This document shows positions 8,969 through 16,977 of a DNA stretch of 60,081 bases, piece by piece. The DNA lies in assembly GCF_029360645.1 (NCBI RefSeq), contig NZ_JARDUA010000012.1, positions 1-60,081 on the forward strand, written 5' to 3'. The position numbers and the translations under genes are program-made. The stretch comes from Pontibacter litorisediminis (lineage in GTDB: Bacteria > Bacteroidota > Bacteroidia > Cytophagales > Hymenobacteraceae). Below the pieces are notes generated by a model. It saw only the letters and a program-made list of their open reading frames with translations, ran no database searches and was not told where the DNA came from. How positions within the stretch are numbered: the first letter of the stretch is position 1; each line of letters opens with the position of its first letter.

Positions 8969-9327
8969 CTAAAATGGAGGCTCCTCGTCAAGACTATGGC
9001 TAGCAGCATCACCTGAAGGGTACGGCAGATCACTATGCTGCGGGTTCATTTCACGCTCGTACTCTGTTGGGTCTAGCTTATACTTCTCCTGGTACTTCTT
9101 CCAAGACTCACTGTGCATAGAGCTGAGCCACTCGTGACACTCCTTCATCCTGGCGCTGCTGGGGTAACCTCCGGCTCTGGAAGGGCTATAGAGGCATTGT
9201 AAATAGTAATTGCATTCCTGTAGCTGTACATTAGCTCATACCAGCACTTGATGCTTTCCGGGGCTCCGGCAGTAAAAGCTTCCTGCCTTTAGCGCCGCTC
9301 CTGGTCTGGGTTTTCCGTTATGATCAT
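8969..9327 (-). pseudogene. decayed gene: one in-frame stop and one frameshift
   Basis: Reading the minus strand from ATG 9327-9325 gives MIITENPDQERR, a TAA stop, then a readable stretch in the same frame (RQEAFTAGAPESIKCWYELM). At about 9230 the coding signal moves to another frame and continues to TAG 8971-8969 with QLQECNYYLQCLYSPSRAGG, a tryptophan-containing helical region and the end SHSLDEEPPF. The protein-like composition on both sides of the shift argues for a broken real gene. I cannot name its family. Sequencing error cannot be excluded, but two lesions make decay more likely. Confidence 0.6.
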
Positions 9328-9371
9328 AACATGTAGAGTTTATTAACAAAAGGGGAAAGAAAGCACCCCTA

Positions 9372-9379
9372 TATCTTTG
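9372..9379 (+). promoter_or_regulatory. candidate Bacteroidetes -7 box (TATCTTTG)
   Basis: TATCTTTG fits the TAnnTTTG consensus of Bacteroidetes primary-sigma promoters and lies 79 bases before the HTH gene at 9458. No convincing -33 TTTG is seen at the usual distance, so this is weaker than the AbiE promoter. Confidence 0.4.
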
Positions 9380-9408
9380 TATAGCAAAGCTACATTAATA
9401 AGTTATAT

Positions 9409-9429
9409 ATGTTGCACATGTAAAACATA
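9409..9429 (+). repeat. 21-bp operator-like repeat, copy 1
   Basis: ATGTTGCACATGTAAAACATA. It is the most divergent of three related 21-bp elements (others at 9716 and 9802). The shared ends ATGTT...AACATA make it an imperfect palindrome, as expected of a dimeric repressor site. It lies between the -7 box at 9372 and the start of the HTH gene at 9458. Confidence 0.6.
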
Positions 9430-9457
9430 TAATATAGGTTTGCGTAAATAATCTGAA

Positions 9458-9703
9458 ATGACTGCGAAGAAACAAGCCAAATACGTAACCCCTTACAAGT
9501 ACGCTCAGCTATGCGGCGTATCTACTACTGCTATAAACAACCGCATTAAAAACGGTCAGCTGGAGGTTGAAGAAATAGAGAACCCTATAGACGGCTCCGT
9601 GAAGCGATATGTAAACACAGAGAAGTACCCGGTAGCGCAGACCATCATAGAAATCCGCACTTATTCCATCGAAACAAAAAGATGGCAGAAGAATGAAGGA
9701 TAA
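9458..9703 (+). CDS. small helix-turn-helix DNA-binding protein
   Basis: An 81-residue protein. Residues about 11-35 (YKYAQLCGVSTTAINNRIKNG) form a MerR/excisionase-type helix-turn-helix with a following short wing-like segment (VEEIENPIDGSVKRYVN). It probably binds DNA as a plasmid-borne regulator. Three near-identical imperfect palindromes flank it (9409, 9716, 9802), one in its leader and two in front of the next gene, so autoregulation and control of 9828 are plausible inferences. Confidence 0.65.
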   Translation: MTAKKQAKYVTPYKYAQLCGVSTTAINNRIKNGQLEVEEIENPIDGSVKRYVNTEKYPVAQTIIEIRTYSIETKRWQKNEG

Positions 9704-9715
9704 TTTTTTCTCGTT

Positions 9716-9736
9716 ATGTTGTATATATGAAACATA
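9716..9736 (+). repeat. 21-bp operator-like repeat, copy 2
   Basis: ATGTTGTATATATGAAACATA, differing from copy 3 at a single base. It starts 12 bases after the stop of the HTH gene. Confidence 0.7.
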
Positions 9737-9762
9737 GTGCATTTTATAGTCGTATATTATAA

Positions 9763-9793
9763 TAAAAGAGGCAACCAACCGTGCCTTTTTATT
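9763..9793 (+). terminator. hairpin with T-run between two small genes
   Basis: The stretch AAAAGAGGCA, a 7-8 base loop and TGCCTTTTTATTT forms a short stem followed by a T-rich tract on the plus strand. It would end transcription of the HTH gene before the copy 3 operator. Confidence 0.5.
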
Positions 9794-9801
9794 TAACTCG
9801 C

Positions 9802-9822
9802 ATGTTGTATATATAAAACATA
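9802..9822 (+). repeat. 21-bp operator-like repeat, copy 3
   Basis: ATGTTGTATATATAAAACATA, ending 5 bases before the ATG at 9828, so a bound protein would block translation initiation or early transcription of that gene. Confidence 0.7.
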
Positions 9823-9827
9823 TAGCA

Positions 9828-10022
9828 ATGGACGCAAGCAAAGTACAAGAGCTTATATGGGATGCAATTTTAACTCTGAGGAACGCAAATTTAATGACCA
9901 ACAAAGAGGCCGTGAGTATTTGCCTGGTGCGTTTCACCTGGACAGAGGCGAGAGCAAAGACCAAACTTAAAGAACTGCAGGAACGGTATACAGCAGCAAA
10001 CCAGACAGCACTAAATTTTTAA
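9828..10022 (+). CDS. hypothetical small helical protein, 64 residues
   Basis: A 64-residue, largely helical protein (VQELIWDAILTLRNANLMTNKEA then ARAKTKLKELQERY). There is no signal or membrane segment. A 21-bp operator-like repeat ends just before its start codon, and the ArdC-like gene follows 31 bases after its stop, so it may be the first gene of the ardC operon. Function unknown. Confidence 0.55.
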   Translation: MDASKVQELIWDAILTLRNANLMTNKEAVSICLVRFTWTEARAKTKLKELQERYTAANQTALNF

Positions 10023-10053
10023 TCATTTACATCTCCCACAAACTTTTACAGCT

Positions 10054-10992
10054 ATGAACGCATATCAGAAATTTCATCAGTTAGCAGAGCAGGTGACAAA
10101 CGAAGTAATTGAGCAGCTGGAGCAAGGGAAGGTGCTCTGGCAGAAGCCATGGACCTCTTTTGGCCTTCCTAAAAACTACAGTTCCGGCAGGCCTTACGAA
10201 GGTTTCAACGCCTTCTATCTGCACTACATCACGGAGAAAAACAACTACACAGCACCCTGCTTCCTCACCTTCCGGCAGGCGCAGGAGTTGGGCGGGTACG
10301 TGAAGAAAGGAGAGAAGGGCACGAAAATCATTTATTGGAAGCTCTACCAGGACAAAGCTGGAAAGAAGGAAGGTGAAGAGGCAGAAGAAGAAATGAGCAC
10401 GGCTGAAAGAAAGTTTGTTCCCATGCTCTGGACAGTATTTAACATCGATCAGGTGGAGGGCATTGACTTTGTACTGCCAGCCGGATTTGAGCGAACAGAG
10501 TTACAGGTCCTGGAGGCGTGTCAGCGTGTGGTGGAGGGCTACCCTGAGCCACGCCCGTATATCGGGCATGGTGGTTCACAGGCCTATTATGTGCCAGCCA
10601 GTGACAGGGTACAGTTACCGGAGCTGAGCAGTTTTGTTTCCTCCCAGGCCTATCACGCTACACTGTTTCATGAACTGATTCACTCCACAGGCCACCCTAA
10701 TAGGCTCAACCGCTTCAGCGAGGAAGAGAGGGCTAGCCACTTCGGGGATGAGAACTACAGCAAAGAGGAGCTGATAGCCGAGATGGGCGCCAGCTTCCTC
10801 AGCGCCTTCACAGGTATTAAGGAAGAGGTACTCAAAAATTCTGTGGCGTACCTACAGGGTTGGGTCAGCAAGCTTAAGGATGACAAGACCATGATATTCT
10901 ACGCCGGTACAAGAGCCTTCAAAGCTGCCAGTTACATTCTGGATCTGAAAGCGGAGACAGCCAAAAGCTTTCAGCCCATCATGGCTGCTTAA
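10054..10992 (+). CDS. ardC: ArdC-like antirestriction protein (zincin-like metallopeptidase domain)
   Basis: A 312-residue protein with the N-terminal ssDNA-binding region typical of ArdC/DUF1738 (residues about 1-130, with GRPYEGFNAFYL and a KKGEKGTKIIYWK segment) and a C-terminal zincin-like metallopeptidase with HELIH at 206-210 and a downstream glutamate in SKEELIAEMGASFL. ArdC proteins enter or appear early in recipients and protect incoming plasmid DNA from restriction (family knowledge). Its position near the transfer genes fits that role. A strong hairpin follows its stop. Confidence 0.88.
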   Translation: MNAYQKFHQLAEQVTNEVIEQLEQGKVLWQKPWTSFGLPKNYSSGRPYEGFNAFYLHYITEKNNYTAPCFLTFRQAQELGGYVKKGEKGTKIIYWKLYQDKAGKKEGEEAEEEMSTAERKFVPMLWTVFNIDQVEGIDFVLPAGFERTELQVLEACQRVVEGYPEPRPYIGHGGSQAYYVPASDRVQLPELSSFVSSQAYHATLFHELIHSTGHPNRLNRFSEEERASHFGDENYSKEELIAEMGASFLSAFTGIKEEVLKNSVAYLQGWVSKLKDDKTMIFYAGTRAFKAASYILDLKAETAKSFQPIMAA

Positions 10993-11000
10993 AGGAAGAA

Positions 11001-11025
11001 GGGCCGCCGTGTTCTCACGGCAGCC
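11001..11025 (+). terminator. terminator-like hairpin after the ardC-like gene
   Basis: GGGCCGCCGTG, loop TTCT and CACGGCAGCCC form a GC-rich stem with one internal mismatch, starting 8 bases after the ardC stop. There is no long T-run after it, so it may act as an mRNA stabiliser or weak terminator. Confidence 0.55.
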
Positions 11026-11584
11026 CTGTCTACTGACTATAAACAATAAGGCATGAGTTTAGCAGGAACAAAGAAATACCAAACTGCTTCCGTGAAAACA
11101 TCTGGATGTGATGCTGCTCTATCTCTCTACTTTGATGTTACAAAAAACCGCTTTTGTGCCTCGTATTTTAGTGATGGCCCTAGCAGCTTTTACTGTCACT
11201 CTGTACCCAAAGCAAGTCAGGAACAGAACAGTACGAGCACTAGTCAAAATACATAGCCGCACAGGAAGCTATCTGACACAGGCTCAAAGGATAAAAAAGC
11301 AGCCTATTAAAGGCAAAATTTTGTTGAAAACCGAAAAGTATCCTTTTCAAATAGAAAGTTAGGATGAGAAGAAGCACACAGGTTGTGCTGTTTATCATAA
11401 AAGGTGTTATGGAACAAGGATAGGCAGTTGTGCTGATTTATCAATTAAGGAGACCCATGCGCCTCATGCTTCCTTGCCAGGCATGCGCGAAGAAGCGCTT
11501 TTACAAGCGCGCTCGTGCCTAATGTATCATTGCTGTAGGTAGTACATATTTGCCAGAGGTATAGTCCGGGTGATTAGCTGGGAA

Positions 11585-11836
11585 TCTGAACCGTTGCTGT
11601 ATGATCAAACCCATAGGAAGAATGCATAAACGTCGTGCAGACTGCAGAATGTTGTACGAGCCCCGAAGTGGGAGCTTCTCAACGAAGGCGTAACATAAAG
11701 ACGCGTTTGGCATAAATAAAAGCAAAAGTAAGGTCTCGATTTGTTCGACACTTATTTTTAGGAAAGGGACGCTTAACGCGTCCCTTTCTGTTTTTAGCCC
11801 TCCCATAGAGTCTGAGTTGTTGCGGTATGATTAAAA
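11585..11836 (+). repeat. pair of imperfect 26-base direct repeats
   Basis: Copies at 11585-11610 and 11811-11836 share 20 of 26 positions, with TCTGA, GTTGC and GTATGAT conserved. They bracket the terminator at 11763-11795. No function is known; they could be remnants of a duplicated leader or of recombination sites. Confidence 0.4.
11763..11795 (+). terminator. Rho-independent terminator
   Basis: A perfect 10-bp stem (AAAGGGACGC / GCGTCCCTTT, loop TTAAC) followed by CTG and five T. It is the best terminator in the region, yet no gene ends just upstream, so it may end a non-coding or decayed transcription unit. Confidence 0.7.
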
Positions 11837-12191
11837 CAGACAGGCGGCGTGCCAGTAATAAAAAAGCTCAATCTCTAATTTTTATTCTTGAGATAGCTTT
11901 TAATGTGTTTGTGCGTTAGCCCCTTCACTAAATAGCCTTGGGTTTAAATCTTGACAAGAACGTCAACTAAACTTGAAGTAATCCCGGAAGTCTTCATTGC
12001 TGGCAGGATGTTTTTTTGGATGAGGTTAAAGGGCAGTTGACGTAGGAGTATGAGGATAAATTTCTTTACGAAAGCTCATAATGGGTGGCTCGATAGTAGT
12101 AACCGTAAAAGGCTCACAACTTGCTGTTTAGGTATACACAGCAAGGTAGGTCCTCGCTTATGGCCCTTCAGCAATCCATAAAACTCTTGCC

Positions 12192-12389
12192 ATGAGAAAA
12201 GACCAGGAAACTGACACCACATTTGTTCGACTACCAAAAGAGATTATTGACAAGTTAGCAAAACCTTTCGAGCACTTCCTGCACACCGGCGCAACTAGCT
12301 CTGCTGTTCTTCTTTTGGCCTCCGTGTTTTCGGCGGTGACGGGCCTTGCCCTCTTGAGGTGGTGGCCGGCGCATGAGACGCGGCCTTGA
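12192..12389 (+). pseudogene. 5' fragment of an nhaA-type antiporter gene
   Basis: The 65-residue frame contains IDKLAKPFEHFLHTGATSSA followed by a hydrophobic run, which aligns with the N-terminus and first membrane helix of NhaA proteins (compare the intact NhaA here, IEPINKFLHYENSGGAVLML). Homology stops after about residue 50, in the first helix, and the frame then runs into unrelated residues (LRWWPAHETRP). It is best read as a truncated remnant of a second nhaA. It could alternatively be a short membrane peptide. Confidence 0.5.
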
Positions 12390-12473
12390 TTTTTCTGAAC
12401 CTGACAAAGTAAATACCGACTGTGTGGGTAAAGTAGGTTATAATCTGATGCCCATAAAAACGAAAGCGCCTGA

Positions 12474-15400
12474 CTACAAGTCAATAAACCTTGAGACGAT
12501 GCGGTACACCAGTTTTGTCATCAGGCTGTGGGTAACACCATCCAGTATGGCTTGGCTCACGTGGAAAGAAACTGACCGCTGGGGATCTCGCACCTCTTCC
12601 ACCTCACCCTCCCGGAATTTCCCCCAGGTGGAGGGGTTGTTGGTTTTTATGATAAGTGAGTTTACTAAACGGCTTTCTACCTTCAGCAAAAAGCTAGGAT
12701 TCTCCGGGTCATGCTTGTTCAGGAGCTCAACCTTTAGGTTGCTGTAGGGGAAATGCACCTGGCCTGTGGCAAACCGGCTGGTGGATGCTATCGAAAACGA
12801 AGCAGTGTCTATCCGGCCGCTCTTTACCCGGATAAACATTAGGTTCTCCAACAATGGATTCAAAGCTGTTAAGTCCATGGGTTGCAGTGTGCCTTCGTAA
12901 GTGTAGCGGTCTTCCGGGTGGTCCATCTGAAACTGGAAGCGGGCCTGCAGGATGCTGGCCCCCATAAAAAGCGCACTGGCGTTTACAGTAACCATGTTGT
13001 TGCGGCGGATGAGGGCCGTATCGTTGGTGACGTTGTAAAGCTCCATCCGGATGTTTTCCAGCAGGAGATTTCCCGGTTTCACACCGTTCATTGCAACGAC
13101 TGTATTAACCAGCCGGTTTTTCTCCACCAGGATAGTATCCAGCCTGACATAAAGCCCCGCTTCGCGAAGCGCCCGTTGCATTGTCGGAGGCCTTCGCGAT
13201 GGGTCGATGCCTAAGCGGTTGTCGCGGTAAATATCTACGACGGGGTTTCGGATCAGCATCCTATGTGCTACAATATCCTGTCTGTTGAACAGCGCCCGCA
13301 GACTGATCCCCTGCATCTCCATACCCGGCACTGCCATGTCAATACGGTCATGGGCATATTTGAAAAGCATTGCATACGCTTCTTTGCTGTAAAGCGGCCG
13401 AAGACGGATGCTGTCTGCTGAGAGCGTACTGTTTTGCATCGACGCCCTTATTTCCTTCACCTCCAACGCATAGAGGCTATCGGGCGTGAAAAAGGTATAG
13501 CCCTGCACGCGTAGGCCAATGTCGTCTGCATCGAAAATATCCAGCGGGTCGGTTGCCTCCAGCGACACGAGCCGGAGCTGGTCTATCGCCAGCGCTACAT
13601 GCGCCAACGTCTGGCTTATGCGGATATTATCTTCCAGTATGTTAAAATAAAACGTACCGTCCTCCACCTCCAGGCGCCCCACCCGCAGTGTTGTAACCAT
13701 GTCGCTGAGCGGTTGCACCGCGCCGGCGGCAGCTATCGTATCCTGCCCTGCAGGTGTTTTGCCGTTATCAGGTAGCACATTGTGGTCCTGCAGTATCGTT
13801 ACCCTGGGCTCTGAGAGCAGCAGCATACTCATGTGGTATTGCCCGGTGGCATAGGCATGGATCAGGTTGAAGCCGGTTATAAGGGACCTTCCAGCGGATA
13901 TGTCGATCAGGTTCCGGCTTGCCAGATCCGGGTGTTCCGCTTTCAGGCGCTCGTTCACTTCCTTGTCTGCATTTACGGTGAACGTGCGGGCGACAATCTC
14001 CTGCGTTCTGCTGGAATAGTGCACGCTATCCAGCCGGAAGACGTATAGGCTGTCGGTGGAGCGGTAGGTATAGTTCTTTGCCAGCAGGGTCAATTCCTGC
14101 ATCGGGAGCGCTTCGCCCAGATTCGCAAGCTTGGCAGGCGTTAGCTGAAAACCTGATACCGTACCTGTCACGTGTTCCAGCATATGCGTGCGCATCACCG
14201 GTTCCAACTTTTCGTTAAAGGTGAAGGAGCCGTCCTCCAGCCGGATGGTGTTCACGGAAATGATCTCCAGTAGATTGAAGATCCTATCCCCTGCTTTCTT
14301 TTGTCTCGGCGTTGCTGCAGCCACCGTCCGATCCAGCAGCATGGCCACGTCCGGCTTCAGGAGCAGCACCTGGTCTACTTCCAGGCGCCCCGTATTAAGA
14401 GCCTCTACCAAATCCACACCTGTTATGCGTAAGGTGGAGGCCGACAGGTCGAAGAGGTTGCGGCTGGCGTTAGCGAAGGTCTTCTGCCGGTCGTTTTCCC
14501 TGCTGCTGGAGATCACTTCTACCGTGCGGGCACTGAACTCCTTCTCACGGGTGGAGTAGCGCAGGCTGGAAAGGGCAAAGGTGTAGGTATTGCCGGGTAC
14601 CCGGTAGCGGTACTTTTTAGCCGTCACCACCAGGTCCTGCAGCGGCAGTTTTAGATCCGGATTGAAAATAAAAGCTGAATCTACCACCAGGCCAGTGGCC
14701 GTAACGGAGGCGTGCTCCAGCTGCTGCATGAGCTGAATCGTATTGGTTTTGCTGTGCTGCGAGAGAGAGGCATCCGTTATGCTGATCTTCCCTACTTCCA
14801 GCCTGTTGACCAAAACGGAGAGCTGGCGGTACAACTCCTGTAGACCCGGCCCGGTATCCTGCACTTTTACCAGCCGATCAGTGCGTATAGCAATGACAGG
14901 ATGTTCAGCGGTGATACTGCCTACGGCAAGCCGGGAGGTCTGGAGTGCCTGCAGCAGGTCCAAATCACGCAGGAGCAGGCGTGGCAAACTAACATCGTAC
15001 ATTGCGCGCTTCGCCTTGTTCTGTTTTTTCAGGCTATCGTTCTTGCTCCAGTCGCCGGTCAGGTGCAGGGCTTCAGCCTGCAGGGTTCTATCACGGGTAG
15101 ATAGCTTGATGCTTCCTGTTTTCAAAGTGTAAGGACTGTGGCGGGGGGTGTAGGTATAGGTCTCTGCCGCTATACTGATGGCTGCTGTAAAGGCTTTTTC
15201 TTTCGGCGTGAAAAGGGTGGCGGAGTCGAGCTGCAGCGCCTGCAGGTGCAGGTCTGCCTGTTCCAGGCGGTGAATTGTATGCACAACTCCATTTTTCTGT
15301 CGGTAGCTGTAGGCGCCGTCGGTCAGGCGCAGCTCCTTTACGCCAATTTCCCGCAGGTATGGCGACAGGCTGGCGTAGAGGTTGGCCAGACCAGGTAATG

Positions 15401-16376
15401 AAGCGGTATCGGGTACCGTGAGATCTTCGATTACTTGCAGGGCAGGGTGTTTCAACAGCAACCGGTCAATTTGCAGCTGCTTTGTGCGCCAGGCCGCAGC
15501 CACATCCAGGCCACGCATGTAGAGCAAGGGCGTGCTGAACTGGAAAACGAGGTGATAGGCTTGGTTTTTGGGGAGCGCCGCGTTAGCCCGGAGGTCCGGC
15601 CGCACGGCTATGTTCTGTAGTCTCAGCAACCGCTGCCCCGAGGAGTAGGAAAGCCGCCCCACCCGGATGGCATAGACGCTGTCAGGAGATTGGTAAGTAT
15701 AATTTCGGAGGTCGAGTTTAACCGCATCTGCCTGGAGCATACGAGCGATATCCTCCTGTGCCTGTAAGTCCAGCCGCAGGTCCTGCACCTGTAGCGAGAG
15801 CTGCGGTATTTCGTGCTGCGGCCTGCTTTGCTGCCCCAGCATCCGGTAACGGTAACTGGCATCTTGTAAGGCGAGCCTCTGGATATACACAGCTTTCATG
15901 GAACCTCTACTCTTTCCGCCCCGCTCGTTTGCCTTCTCCACCGACTCATCCAGCAGCTGCGTGATCACCGGGCGTTCTGCCACGACAGAGACTATACGTA
16001 AGCGCTTTCTAAAAAGTAAGTCCAGCAGCTTTATACTTATCAGCTTCAGTTTTGGGCTTTGCACGTCTAGAAGCGTGCGACTGGCCTGCCATGTGTTCTT
16101 TTGCCGCCGGTGCACGGTGGTGTCAGGGTAGAAGTGCAGCCCCTGCAGCGTGATGCTGCGCGTGCGCAGGTGCAATTGCAAATCTTCAAAGCTGACCTGG
16201 TAAAGTCCGTCTGTCTGCTCGGTCACCTGCTGTTTGAGATACCGCTCCACCAGCGGCTCTGCAAAACAGTACAGGAGCACCAGCATCATTAGGAAAAAGC
16301 CAGCTATCCCGAGAAGCACAATGCCAGCAGTTTTAAGGGCTCTCGGGCCGAAGCCGGCTCTATCTAACTGGGACAT
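12474..16376 (-). CDS. giant AsmA-like envelope protein
   Basis: A 1300-residue protein with one N-terminal membrane helix (about residues 16-38) followed directly by an AsmA-like start (LVERYLKQQV, then a domain describing beta-strand repeats). The body has at least five internal repeats, each containing an aromatic-rich Y-T-Y/F-x-x-x-D-S-x-Y hairpin followed by about 20 residues (for example YTYQSPDSVYAIRV, YTYRSTDSLYVFRL, YTFFTPDSLYALEV). AsmA/TamB/YhdP-type proteins are long beta-grooves anchored in the inner membrane and implicated in lipid movement to the outer membrane. Its presence on a plasmid is unusual. The 5' region ends at 16376 with no clear promoter seen. Confidence 0.8.
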   Translation of the reverse strand: MSQLDRAGFGPRALKTAGIVLLGIAGFFLMMLVLLYCFAEPLVERYLKQQVTEQTDGLYQVSFEDLQLHLRTRSITLQGLHFYPDTTVHRRQKNTWQASRTLLDVQSPKLKLISIKLLDLLFRKRLRIVSVVAERPVITQLLDESVEKANERGGKSRGSMKAVYIQRLALQDASYRYRMLGQQSRPQHEIPQLSLQVQDLRLDLQAQEDIARMLQADAVKLDLRNYTYQSPDSVYAIRVGRLSYSSGQRLLRLQNIAVRPDLRANAALPKNQAYHLVFQFSTPLLYMRGLDVAAAWRTKQLQIDRLLLKHPALQVIEDLTVPDTASLPGLANLYASLSPYLREIGVKELRLTDGAYSYRQKNGVVHTIHRLEQADLHLQALQLDSATLFTPKEKAFTAAISIAAETYTYTPRHSPYTLKTGSIKLSTRDRTLQAEALHLTGDWSKNDSLKKQNKAKRAMYDVSLPRLLLRDLDLLQALQTSRLAVGSITAEHPVIAIRTDRLVKVQDTGPGLQELYRQLSVLVNRLEVGKISITDASLSQHSKTNTIQLMQQLEHASVTATGLVVDSAFIFNPDLKLPLQDLVVTAKKYRYRVPGNTYTFALSSLRYSTREKEFSARTVEVISSSRENDRQKTFANASRNLFDLSASTLRITGVDLVEALNTGRLEVDQVLLLKPDVAMLLDRTVAAATPRQKKAGDRIFNLLEIISVNTIRLEDGSFTFNEKLEPVMRTHMLEHVTGTVSGFQLTPAKLANLGEALPMQELTLLAKNYTYRSTDSLYVFRLDSVHYSSRTQEIVARTFTVNADKEVNERLKAEHPDLASRNLIDISAGRSLITGFNLIHAYATGQYHMSMLLLSEPRVTILQDHNVLPDNGKTPAGQDTIAAAGAVQPLSDMVTTLRVGRLEVEDGTFYFNILEDNIRISQTLAHVALAIDQLRLVSLEATDPLDIFDADDIGLRVQGYTFFTPDSLYALEVKEIRASMQNSTLSADSIRLRPLYSKEAYAMLFKYAHDRIDMAVPGMEMQGISLRALFNRQDIVAHRMLIRNPVVDIYRDNRLGIDPSRRPPTMQRALREAGLYVRLDTILVEKNRLVNTVVAMNGVKPGNLLLENIRMELYNVTNDTALIRRNNMVTVNASALFMGASILQARFQFQMDHPEDRYTYEGTLQPMDLTALNPLLENLMFIRVKSGRIDTASFSIASTSRFATGQVHFPYSNLKVELLNKHDPENPSFLLKVESRLVNSLIIKTNNPSTWGKFREGEVEEVRDPQRSVSFHVSQAILDGVTHSLMTKLVYRIVSRFIDL

Positions 16377-16675
16377 CGAAAATGTGCTTTAAAAAAACTA
16401 GGCAAAGGTATATTTGCATAATACGCATAATTAGTTTTACGAATAGGATGAATTCTAGTAATATTAAACTTGAAGATGTAAAGGCGCTGTACTCTCCAAA
16501 ACGACCAGCTTTATCTGTAGAGAATCAATCAGACAACACATGCGCATAAGCTAAATGCAGCTGCACGAGCTAACAGGCAAGAATTAGTTTAAAGGAGTAA
16601 GGAAGTGGTATGTTCCCGGCATGGCACGAGCTATACAATATCCTGTAATGAATGGGCTCAGCTTGTCAAGGGGAG

Positions 16676-16719
16676 AATAATAAGGGCCTGCAGGGTTAGG
16701 GTTGCAGGCCCTTATTATT
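16676..16719. terminator. strong bidirectional terminator
   Basis: A 17-bp perfect inverted repeat, AATAATAAGGGCCTGCA and its complement, around a 10-base loop. The arms end in AT-rich tails on both strands, so it can stop transcription either way. It lies just after the small minus-strand frame that follows nhaA and isolates it from the asmA-like gene. Confidence 0.75.
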
Positions 16720-16724
16720 GATGA

Positions 16725-16919
16725 TTAGCGCATGAGGGTGCGAAGGGAGTGCGCGTAGCGCTGCAGTGTAGATCTGACAGGAATCGGAGGAAGAAATTTT
16801 AGCTTGCCTAGAAAGGTCGTACGGATGTCGGGAACAGGGAGAAACCAGCAGAGGGCATAGTAGCTGAGGATAATAAGCTGTACCACGAGGACTACGGCAG
16901 AGTTCGGCAATCTGAACAT
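16725..16919 (-). CDS. possible small membrane protein downstream of nhaA
   Basis: A 64-residue frame starting at ATG 16919 with one hydrophobic helix (about residues 9-28, VVLVVQLIILSYYALCWFLP) and a basic tail. It ends 5 bases before the bidirectional terminator, which supports its being the last gene of the nhaA transcript. A GTG at 16988 overlapping the nhaA stop would add 23 residues. There is no recognised family, and it may be chance. Confidence 0.35.
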   Translation of the reverse strand: MFRLPNSAVVLVVQLIILSYYALCWFLPVPDIRTTFLGKLKFLPPIPVRSTLQRYAHSLRTLMR

Positions 16920-16977
16920 GGCCTTTTTTACGTGGCAGTGAGGTCTGGCCTTCTTGCGCAAAGGTGCACAGTTTACA

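Larger units (their letters stand above)
11028..12191. other. gene-poor region with small hairpins; no convincing gene
   Basis: About 1.2 kb without a supported gene. Two overlapping short frames (11053-11256 and 11108-11362) and a minus-strand frame (11519-11806) lack family features and conflict with each other. I see a hairpin at 11479-11520, a pair of related 26-base direct repeats (11585 and 11811) and a good terminator at 11763-11795. The region looks like an eroded boundary between the transfer module and the cargo. Confidence 0.5.

Noticed and set aside
11053..11362. Two overlapping short plus-strand frames (11053-11256 and 11108-11362)
   Set aside because: They conflict with each other, have no family features and sit in a gene-poor region; one could be real but I cannot support either.
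11519..11806. Minus-strand frame of 95 codons
   Set aside because: Its composition is not protein-like and it overlaps a strong plus-strand terminator.
13833..16292. Many plus-strand frames inside the AsmA-like gene
   Set aside because: All are antisense shadows of a single 1300-residue frame with consistent internal repeats.
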